This document shows, in pieces, positions 5,753 through 11,656 of a stretch of DNA of 11,656 bases. The first letter of the stretch is position 1. Each line of letters begins with the position of its first letter. A model generated the notes under the pieces. It ran no database searches. It was given only the letters and a program-made list of their open reading frames with translations, and was not told where the DNA came from. This DNA comes from an uncultured Clostridia bacterium. GTDB taxonomy: Bacteria > Bacillota > Clostridia > Oscillospirales > Acutalibacteraceae. The stretch spans positions 1 through 11,656 of the forward strand of contig CAJFUH010000062.1 of the NCBI GenBank assembly GCA_904420155.1, in the 5' to 3' direction. The position numbers were made by a program, and so were the translations under genes.

Positions 5753-7426
5753 ATGAAGAAAACAGGAGCGCAAATCATCGCAGAATGCCTGCTGGAGCAG
5801 GGCGTGGACACCGTATTCGGCTACCCCGGAGGCGCGGTGCTCAACATTTACGACGCGCTATATGAATATCAGGACCGTATCCGCCATATCCTCACCGCCC
5901 ACGAACAGGGTGCCTGCCATGCGGCCGACGGGTACGCCCGCGCCACTGGAAAGCCGGGCGTGGTCATCGCCACATCCGGCCCCGGCGCCACCAACCTCAT
6001 CACCGGCATCGCCACCGCTTATATGGATTCCATCCCCGTGGTGGCCATCACCGGCAACGTGGCGGTGGATCAGCTGGGCCGCGACAGCTTCCAGGAGGTA
6101 GATATCACCGGGATCTCTATGCCGGTGACCAAACATAACTTTATTGTCAAGGATATCCGCGACCTGGCCAAGGTCATCCGGAAGGCTTTCCGCATCGCTG
6201 TTTCCGGTCGGCCGGGCCCCGTGCTGATCGACGTGCCCAAGGACATCACCGCCCAGCAGTGGGAGTACGAGCCCCAGCCCTGCGGGGAGAAGTATCCTTC
6301 CCCCCGGTTTTCCCAGGAGGATATCGATACCGCGGTGGACATGTTGCAAAAGGCCAAGCGCCCCCTGCTATACGCCGGCGGCGGTGTGATCCGGGCGGAC
6401 GCGTACCAACAACTGCTGCGTTTTGCAGAACTGCTGGACTGCCCGGTGTGCAATTCCCTGATGGGGTTGGGCGGCTTCCCGGGGAACCATCCCCTGTTTG
6501 TCAGCCTGATCGGCATGCACGGATCCTATGAGGCGGATATGGCCCTGTCGGAATGCGATTTAATCATCGCGGCGGGCGCCCGGTTCTCGGACCGCGTGGC
6601 GGGGGACCGGAAACGGTTCGGCCAGCAGGCGGAAATCCTTCATCTGGATATCGACCGCGCCGAAGTGGACAAGAATGTCGCCGTCCAGCACAGCATCGTG
6701 GGCGACCTGAAAGATATTTTGCCCGCCCTGTGCCAGGGGCTTACCCAGCAAGACCACCAGGAATGGCGGAACCGCATTGAGCGCTGGCGGATGGAACATC
6801 CGGATACTTCCTCCCCGGCGCCGGACGCCCCGCCCCAATACGGACATATCCTCTCCACCCTGCGGGGCCTCACCGGGGAATATGACATCATCGCCACCGA
6901 CGTGGGGCAGCATCAGATGTGGACCGCCCAGAAATACCGCTTCCTGCATCCACGCACCTTCCTCACTTCCGGCGGGCTTGGCACCATGGGATACGGCATG
7001 GGGGCGGCGATCGGCGCCCAGACCGCTTTCCCGGACCGCCGGGTTGTCTTGGTGACCGGGGACGGCAGCTTCCATATGAACCTCAACGAGCTGGTCACGC
7101 TGTCCTCCTATGACATGCCCATCGTCATTGTGGTGATGAACAACACCGTACTGGGCATGGTGCGGCAATGGCAAAAGCTGTTTTACGGCCGCCGGTTCTC
7201 CCAGACCGATCCCCACCGCAAGACAGATTTTGTGGAGCTGGCCCACGCCTTTGGCGTGGAAGGGCTGCGCATCACCCGGGACAGCGACGTAGACCGTGTG
7301 CTCAAACAGGCGCTGGATTTAAACCGCCCGGTGGTGGTGGACTGCCAGATCTCCCCGGACGACAACGTACTGCCCATGATCCCTCCGGGAGGCACCACGG
7401 AGGACTTGATTTTAAAGATGGATTAA
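5753..7426 (+). CDS. ilvB: Acetohydroxyacid (acetolactate) synthase, large catalytic subunit
   Basis: The 557-residue protein is full length for AHAS large subunits. It joins two pyruvates to 2-acetolactate (valine, leucine) or pyruvate with 2-oxobutyrate to 2-aceto-2-hydroxybutyrate (isoleucine), using ThDP, Mg and FAD. Domain order is seen: the ThDP PYR domain at about 1-170, with catalytic Glu51 in HEQGACHAADGYARATGKPG and SGPGATN; the central FAD/Rossmann domain at about 190-330; and the ThDP PP domain at about 365-540, with GDGSFHMNLNEL from 436 and NN at 463-464, the standard GDG-x24-NN metal/ThDP motif. The frame runs 24 codons further upstream to ATG 5681, but GGAGGTG lies 10 bases before ATG 5753 and the family begins at KTGAQII, so 5753 is chosen. 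Expression should follow tRNA-Ile charging through the T-box 87 bases upstream. The partner ilvN follows after a 237-base spacer. Confidence 0.97.
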   Translation: MKKTGAQIIAECLLEQGVDTVFGYPGGAVLNIYDALYEYQDRIRHILTAHEQGACHAADGYARATGKPGVVIATSGPGATNLITGIATAYMDSIPVVAITGNVAVDQLGRDSFQEVDITGISMPVTKHNFIVKDIRDLAKVIRKAFRIAVSGRPGPVLIDVPKDITAQQWEYEPQPCGEKYPSPRFSQEDIDTAVDMLQKAKRPLLYAGGGVIRADAYQQLLRFAELLDCPVCNSLMGLGGFPGNHPLFVSLIGMHGSYEADMALSECDLIIAAGARFSDRVAGDRKRFGQQAEILHLDIDRAEVDKNVAVQHSIVGDLKDILPALCQGLTQQDHQEWRNRIERWRMEHPDTSSPAPDAPPQYGHILSTLRGLTGEYDIIATDVGQHQMWTAQKYRFLHPRTFLTSGGLGTMGYGMGAAIGAQTAFPDRRVVLVTGDGSFHMNLNELVTLSSYDMPIVIVVMNNTVLGMVRQWQKLFYGRRFSQTDPHRKTDFVELAHAFGVEGLRITRDSDVDRVLKQALDLNRPVVVDCQISPDDNVLPMIPPGGTTEDLILKMD

Positions 7427-7663
7427 TGCTTTCCATCCATTGCCGATCAATTGGTTTGGTCATAAAAAAACTATTTTTTCATTATATATAGTACGTGGGA
7501 CGCCCCAGACATCAGGGGACGCTTCCCCCGCTTCCGGCCTCTTCCTACCGGCTTTTCCCATTGGGAGCCGGCGCGGCCTGGGCGGGGCCCATGCATTCCC
7601 GGCCCGGTTTCCACGGAACACGGGATACCGGGCCGAAGACCTCAGAAAGGAGAAACCATTTCC
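7427..7663 (+). other. Structured 237-base spacer between ilvB and ilvN
   Basis: The first 70 bases are AT-rich (a TATATATA-like stretch near 7483-7490, with no good -35), and the rest is very GC-rich. Two hairpins stand out: CCGGCT (7548-7553) with AGCCGG (7566-7571) plus an inner CCCA/TGGG, and a 9-bp stem CGGCCCGGT (7600-7608) with 7627-7635. The second ends only 10 bases before the ilvN ribosome site. There is no U tract, so these are not classical terminators; RNA processing, stability or translation control are possible. ilvB and ilvN are usually closely spaced, so the gap is unusual. No gene is seen in it. Confidence 0.5.
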
Positions 7664-8194
7664 ATGGAAAACAGACAAATCGTCTCGCTGCTGGCGCGCA
7701 ACCATCCAGGCGTGCTGCTTCGCATTATTGGATTATTTACCCGCCGCGGCTTTAATATCGATAACATTACCGCAGGCGTGACCCAGGACAAACGGTATTC
7801 CCGGGTTACCATTGTGGTGGAGGGGGACAGCCACGTCGCCCCGCAGGTAGTGCACCAGGTAATGAAAGTGGACGACGTAAAACAGGCGGTCATCCTGCCG
7901 GAAAAGGATTCCGTATGCTGCGAACTGATGCTGATCAAAGTCAAGGTGGAACCCAGCGAGCGGCCCGCCATCTTTAAAGCCGCCCTTACCTACCACGCCA
8001 CGGTGGTGGATGTGGGCCAGCACACCATGACGCTGCAAGCTACCGCTACGCCCAACGAGCTGGATGAACTGGTACGCGACCTGTACTCCCAGGGTATTCT
8101 GGAACTGGCCCGCACCGGTATGACCGCGTTGCAGGCCGGAGACGGGATCCTAAGCCTGGATAACCCCGATTCCCCGGAAGACCTCCTGGAATAA
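7664..8194 (+). CDS. ilvN: Acetohydroxyacid synthase, small regulatory subunit
   Basis: The 176-residue protein has the two-domain layout of AHAS small subunits. An N-terminal ACT domain (about 4-78) has NHPGVLLRIIGLFTRRGFNI and the DNITAG motif that forms the valine-binding interface. The C-terminal domain (about 82-160) carries ELMLIKVKV and VDVGQHTMTLQATATPNELD. The subunit activates the IlvB catalytic dimer and confers feedback inhibition by branched-chain amino acids. ATG 7664 is preceded by AAAGGAG with an 11-base spacing, a little long. The gene lies 237 bases after ilvB on the same strand and no terminator separates them, so co-transcription under the T-box is expected. In some genomes this gene is called ilvH. 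Confidence 0.95.
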   Translation: MENRQIVSLLARNHPGVLLRIIGLFTRRGFNIDNITAGVTQDKRYSRVTIVVEGDSHVAPQVVHQVMKVDDVKQAVILPEKDSVCCELMLIKVKVEPSERPAIFKAALTYHATVVDVGQHTMTLQATATPNELDELVRDLYSQGILELARTGMTALQAGDGILSLDNPDSPEDLLE

Positions 8195-8269
8195 GCGCGC
8201 CCCAGGCCGGATCCGCTTGTTTAGCCTGGTGAAACGCCCGGTCCCAAACGCCGATCTTCGTCCCGCCCT

Positions 8270-8300
8270 GCGCTTTCCCATGATTGGAAAGCGCTTTCAA
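8270..8300 (+). terminator. Possible terminator of ilvBN, overlapping a cre-like palindrome
   Basis: GCGCTTTCC (8270-8278) pairs perfectly with GGAAAGCGC (8286-8294) over a 7-base loop. Only TTTC follows before an A run, so as an intrinsic terminator it is weak. The right arm and its flank make a perfect 12-bp palindrome, GAAAGCGCTTTC (8287-8298). Extended to 8285-8299 it matches the CcpA cre consensus WTGNAANCGNWNNCW at all fixed positions but one (G in place of the T). It could therefore be an operator of a LacI-type regulator controlling cimA. The two readings are not exclusive. Confidence 0.45.
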
Positions 8301-8425
8301 AAAAGGGCGTTTTCCTGTTGGGAATTTTCTTGGACAAGGCCGGCAAAATTGGAAATTTTGGATAAAAACCGTCCGTTTTTTTCTTAAAATTCACTCTCTG
8401 TTCACAAAGCTTACCCATATATGAC

Positions 8426-8463
8426 TTTACAAATTGTGGGATTTCGATATATAATGAGGAGGT
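8426..8463 (+). promoter_or_regulatory. cimA promoter running directly into the ribosome site
   Basis: TTTACA (8426-8431) and a perfect TATAAT (8450-8455) are 18 bp apart. The next bases are GAGGAGGT (8456-8463), then a 7-base gap to the GTG start at 8471. Usual initiation 5-9 bases past the -10 box would start the RNA inside the ribosome site, leaving a leader of roughly 7-11 bases. Either cimA has a very short leader, or initiation is further upstream and this is only a partial match. Confidence 0.55.
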
Positions 8464-8470
8464 AATATCG

Positions 8471-10066
8471 GTGGAAAAGGTAATCGATATTCTGGATTCC
8501 ACCTTGCGCGACGGGGCGCAGGGGGAGGGGATTTCCTTTTCTGTAGAGGACAAATTGGCTATTGTACAGGCCCTGGACGTTCTGGGTATCCCCTTTGTGG
8601 AAGCCGGCAACCCCGGCTCCAACCCCAAGGATTTGGAATTTTTCCAGCGCGCCTCCCAGATTCCGCTGAAGCACACCAAGCTGGTGGCCTTCGGCAGTAC
8701 CTGCCGCAAGCAGACGGCCCCTGAGGAAGATAAGAACCTGTCGGCTATCCTACAGGCGGATACGGACGCCGTCGCTATTTTTGGAAAGTGCTGGGATCTC
8801 CATGTCACCGACATCCTGTGCACCACTTTGGAAGAAAATTTGCGGATGATAGAGGATTCCTGCCGGTTTCTTACGAAGAAAGGCAAACAAGTTTTCTTCG
8901 ACGCGGAACATTTTTTTGACGGGTACGCGGCCAACGCCGATTATGCTATGAGCGCGTTAGAGGCGGCCGTGCATGGCGGCGCCGCCTGCCTGGTGCTGTG
9001 CGACACCAACGGCGGGACTTTCCCGGACAAAATAGGCAAAGTCACCCAGGAGGTCGGCAAGCGGTTCCCCGGCGTGCAGGTGGGAATCCACACTCACAAC
9101 GACCGGGGGATGGCGGTGGCCAATTCCATTGCGGCGGTACAGGCCGGGGCCACCCATGTGCAGGGCACCTACCTGGGTTACGGGGAACGCTGTGGAAACG
9201 CCAACCTGTCCACCATTATTCCCAATTTGCAGGCGGCGCTGGGTTATTGCTGTATTCCCCGGGAAAACATCCACCTGCTCACCACCACCGCCCGTCATTT
9301 GGCGGAAATTTCTAATATTGTTTTGCCCAAGGGCTCCCCTTATGTGGGGGCCAGCGCCTTTGCCCACAAAGCCGGCATGCACGCCGACGGGGTATTGAAA
9401 GTTTCCCACTCCTTTGAACATATCGACCCCCAGGCGGTGGGCAACGAGCGCCGCTTTTTGATGTCGGAAATGTCCGGGCGCACAGCTGTGCTGAAAAAAA
9501 TCCGCGCCATCCGTCCGGAACTCACCCGGGAATCCCCGGAAACATTGAAAATCCTACAGTCGCTGAAAGAGATGGAGCAGCTGGGCTACCAGTTTGAAGG
9601 GGCGGACAGCAGTTTTGAATTGCTGATCCGCAAACATACGGGGGCGTACCACCCATTTTTTACCTTAATTCACTACCGGATTTTGACAGGACGCCCTTCC
9701 GAGGAAGGCTGCAGCGCCAGCGCTACGGTCAAGCTGAAAGTGGACGACCGCGTCCAGTTGATGGCCGCCGAGGGCAACGGCCCGATCAACGCCCTGGATA
9801 AAGCCCTGCGGGCGGCGCTGGAAGTTTTTTACCCGTCCCTTTCCCGTGTGCGGCTTACTGACTACAAAGTGCGCGTCATGGATTCCAAGAGCGCTACCGG
9901 CGCGGTGGTGCGCGTGCTGTTGAGTTCCTCCGACGGCCGCCGGGAATGGACCACTGTAGGCGTTTCCAGCGACGTGGTGGAAGCCAGCTGGATTGCGCTG
10001 GTGGATTCTATTGAATATAAATTAATCAAGGACGCGGAAGATATTTTCAAAGGGGTTGGCGGCTGA
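8471..10066 (+). CDS. cimA: Citramalate synthase
   Basis: The 531-residue protein belongs to the HMG-lyase-like acyltransferases and matches the CimA/LeuA2 branch in length and wording. It condenses pyruvate and acetyl-CoA to (R)-citramalate, the first step of the threonine-independent route to 2-oxobutyrate and isoleucine. The TIM-barrel part (about 1-280) has LDSTLRDGAQGEG (Arg13, Asp14), the metal-binding GIHTHND (His207, His209), YGERCGNANL (Asn243, Asn245) and the HKAGMHADGV loop. The C-terminal LeuA-type allosteric domain (about 395-525) has the TDYKVRVMDSKSATGAVVRV and VGVSSDVVEASWIAL blocks typical of citramalate synthase; this domain binds isoleucine in known members. The start is GTG at 8471, set by AGGAGGT 7 bases upstream. 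It lies 276 bases after ilvN with its own promoter, so it may escape the T-box. 2-Isopropylmalate or homocitrate synthase are less likely given the DGAQGEG motif. Confidence 0.93.
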   Translation: MEKVIDILDSTLRDGAQGEGISFSVEDKLAIVQALDVLGIPFVEAGNPGSNPKDLEFFQRASQIPLKHTKLVAFGSTCRKQTAPEEDKNLSAILQADTDAVAIFGKCWDLHVTDILCTTLEENLRMIEDSCRFLTKKGKQVFFDAEHFFDGYAANADYAMSALEAAVHGGAACLVLCDTNGGTFPDKIGKVTQEVGKRFPGVQVGIHTHNDRGMAVANSIAAVQAGATHVQGTYLGYGERCGNANLSTIIPNLQAALGYCCIPRENIHLLTTTARHLAEISNIVLPKGSPYVGASAFAHKAGMHADGVLKVSHSFEHIDPQAVGNERRFLMSEMSGRTAVLKKIRAIRPELTRESPETLKILQSLKEMEQLGYQFEGADSSFELLIRKHTGAYHPFFTLIHYRILTGRPSEEGCSASATVKLKVDDRVQLMAAEGNGPINALDKALRAALEVFYPSLSRVRLTDYKVRVMDSKSATGAVVRVLLSSSDGRREWTTVGVSSDVVEASWIALVDSIEYKLIKDAEDIFKGVGG

Positions 10067-10090
10067 CCGCGCGGCTTTTCTCTCCTTTTC

Positions 10091-10118
10091 CCCCCGCGTC
10101 TGGGGGATTGCTGTTTTT
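10091..10118 (+). terminator. Possible weak terminator after cimA
   Basis: CCCCC (10091-10095) can pair with GGGGG (10102-10106) over a 6-base loop. ATTGCTGTTTTT follows, a broken U tract. The rest of the 183-base gap up to the citrate synthase start shows only a TATGAT at 10193-10198 as a possible -10, with no good -35. Transcription through from cimA cannot be excluded. Confidence 0.35.
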
Positions 10119-10249
10119 GCACGGAAGGATAAAAGGGGGATCCTTTCGCGCGGCTCTCCCGGCGCAGGCGTTCCCCGTCCATGGCGTCTTACTATGATAA
10201 CAAGGATACGGCGGCTGCCGTGTAAAAATGATTGAAAAGGAGTGTAATT

Positions 10250-11614
10250 ATGGCATTTGAAAAATTAGATGAAATGATTCCGGAGGTAGAAGCCTTAGCC
10301 CAATTGTGCAGTAAAAATTGTACGGTGGACCCGGAATTGTATAAAAAATATGACGTAAAGCGCGGCCTGCGCGATATCAACGGCAAAGGCGTATTGGCCG
10401 GGTTGACGGAAATTTCCGAAGTCTGTTCCATGAAAATAGTGGACGGCGTGGAAACCCCCTGCGAGGGCAAGCTGTATTACCGCGGCGTGGACATTGAGGA
10501 TATCGTCCGCGGGTTTATCAAAGAAAAACGGTTTGGGTTTGAGGAAACCACTTACCTGCTGCTTTTCGGCGAACTTCCCAACAAGCAGCAGCTGGACAGC
10601 TTCACCCAGATTTTGGCGGGATACCGCACCCTTCCCACCGCATTTGTGCGGGATATTATCATGAAAGCCCCCAGTTCCGACATGATGAACACCCTGGCCC
10701 GCAGCGTACTTACCCTGTATTCTTATGACGACAACGCCAATGATATCTCCATCCCCAACGTGCTGCGCCAGTGCCTGGAACTGATCGCTTTATTCCCGCT
10801 GCTCTCGGTATACGGATACCAGGCGTACCGCCATTATCACGACGGGCAAAGCCTGTTTATCCATATGCCCCAGCCGGAACTGTCCACGGCGGAAAACATC
10901 CTCTATACCCTGCGCCCGGATTCTAAATATACGGAATTAGAGGCCAAAATCCTGGATATCGCCCTGGTCCTGCACGCGGAGCACGGCGGCGGAAACAACT
11001 CCACATTTACCACCCATGTGGTATCCTCTTCCGGCACCGATACCTATTCCGCCATCGCGGCGGCGCTGGGTTCCCTGAAGGGCCCCCGTCACGGCGGCGC
11101 CAACATCAAAGTGGTGCACATGTTTGAAGATATGAAAAAACATATCACCGATTATTCCGACGAAGACCAGATCTGCGCCTATCTGCGCGCCTTGCTCCAC
11201 AAAGAGGCGTTCGACAAGGCCGGCCTGATCTACGGCATGGGGCATGCGGTATATTCTTTATCCGATCCCCGCGCCAATATCTTTAAATCTTTCGTGGAAA
11301 TGCTTTCCGAAGCCAAAGGCCGCAAAGAGGAATTCACCCTGTATTCCAATGTGGCGCGGCTGGCCCCCAAGATCATCGGGGAAGAGCGCCGCATCTACAA
11401 AGGCGTAAGCGCCAACGTAGACTTTTACAGCGGGTTTGTTTACAGTATGCTGGATCTCCCGCCGGAGCTGTTCACCCCTATTTTCGCCATCGCCCGTATT
11501 TCCGGCTGGAGCGCGCACCGCATCGAGGAGCTGGTAAACGTGGGTAAGATCATCCGTCCCGCTTACAAGAGCATTGCGGACCATAAACCCTATCTGCCTC
11601 TTGCTGAGCGGTAA
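10250..11614 (+). CDS. gltA: Citrate synthase (Si type)
   Basis: The 454-residue protein joins oxaloacetate and acetyl-CoA to citrate. The catalytic set is present: the HAEHGGGNNSTF segment (His242, His245) supplies the first histidine, GMGHAVYSLSDPRANI (His332) the second, and VDFYSGFVYSML (Asp391) the aspartate. The CoA-site segment GSLKGPRHGGAN is intact. The frame opens at ATG 10232, but AAAGGAG lies 7 bases before ATG 10250, so that start is used. This is the longer form seen in Clostridia, with an N-terminal region (about 1-60) before the conserved YRGVDIED segment. It is not the homocitrate-synthase-like Re-citrate synthase found in some clostridia. The gene follows cimA, another acetyl-CoA condensing enzyme; citrate here probably feeds 2-oxoglutarate and glutamate. 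A 2-methylcitrate role cannot be excluded, but no prp genes are nearby. The symbol could equally be citZ. Confidence 0.95.
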   Translation: MAFEKLDEMIPEVEALAQLCSKNCTVDPELYKKYDVKRGLRDINGKGVLAGLTEISEVCSMKIVDGVETPCEGKLYYRGVDIEDIVRGFIKEKRFGFEETTYLLLFGELPNKQQLDSFTQILAGYRTLPTAFVRDIIMKAPSSDMMNTLARSVLTLYSYDDNANDISIPNVLRQCLELIALFPLLSVYGYQAYRHYHDGQSLFIHMPQPELSTAENILYTLRPDSKYTELEAKILDIALVLHAEHGGGNNSTFTTHVVSSSGTDTYSAIAAALGSLKGPRHGGANIKVVHMFEDMKKHITDYSDEDQICAYLRALLHKEAFDKAGLIYGMGHAVYSLSDPRANIFKSFVEMLSEAKGRKEEFTLYSNVARLAPKIIGEERRIYKGVSANVDFYSGFVYSMLDLPPELFTPIFAIARISGWSAHRIEELVNVGKIIRPAYKSIADHKPYLPLAER

Positions 11615-11656
11615 CGTTTCTTCCCGGCGAAACGAAAAAGCAAGCCCCTAGAAATC

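Noticed and set aside
6560..7246. Long minus-strand open frame opposite ilvB
   Set aside because: It is a GC-rich shadow of ilvB codon bias with no ribosome site or recognisable family.
8221..8934. Minus-strand open frame of 237 codons across the ilvN-cimA gap
   Set aside because: It overlaps the start of cimA on the opposite strand, its residue content looks random, and the plus-strand promoter and ribosome site lie within it.
11615..11634. CGTTTC/GAAACG hairpin after citrate synthase as terminator
   Set aside because: The stem is 6 bp and is followed by an A run on the plus strand, with no U tract in either direction.

Overview
The window looks like chromosome of an anaerobic, low-redox Gram-positive bacterium of the class Clostridia, probably a gut Oscillospiraceae/Ruminococcaceae relative. 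This is inferred from the strong AGGAGG-type ribosome sites, a T-box leader in front of acetolactate synthase, a citramalate synthase, a sortase-anchored surface protein with Cys-rich repeats, and a secreted host-glycan hydrolase. No 16S or other taxonomic marker is present, so the assignment is inference.

Left part (1-1581): a divergent pair. The minus strand carries the first 135 codons of a secreted GH85-type endo-beta-N-acetylglucosaminidase that runs off the window edge. The plus strand carries an AraC-family regulator with a cupin-like sensor domain. Their AT-rich intergenic region holds both promoters and a perfect palindrome, which suggests a glycan-responsive local regulon.

Middle part (about 1582-5194): a patchwork with lower GC than the biosynthetic block and signs of horizontal exchange and decay. 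It holds a degenerate open stretch with an internal TGA, and a strong hairpin terminator. Next is a sortase-anchored surface protein gene cut in two by a single in-frame TAA. After that come a small mobile-element-type protein of 48 aa, a truncated gene overlapping it, another short orphan fragment, and finally an intact PPP-family metallophosphatase.

Right part (about 5250-11656): a branched-chain amino-acid and central-carbon block. A sigma-A-type promoter feeds a T-box riboswitch whose specifier triplet reads as ATC (Ile), followed by ilvB and ilvN (acetohydroxyacid synthase large and small subunits). Next are cimA (citramalate synthase, the threonine-independent route to 2-oxobutyrate) and a citrate synthase. 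CimA supplies 2-oxobutyrate from pyruvate and acetyl-CoA, and IlvBN condenses it with pyruvate on the way to isoleucine, so an isoleucine-sensing T-box fits the gene content. Citrate synthase draws on the same acetyl-CoA pool toward 2-oxoglutarate and glutamate, the amino donor for the final transamination.

No CRISPR array, tRNA, rRNA, intact transposase or phage gene was seen. The least ordinary features are the split surface-protein gene with the mobile-element debris around it, the structured GC-rich ilvB-ilvN spacer, and the cimA start region where the promoter and ribosome site almost collide.
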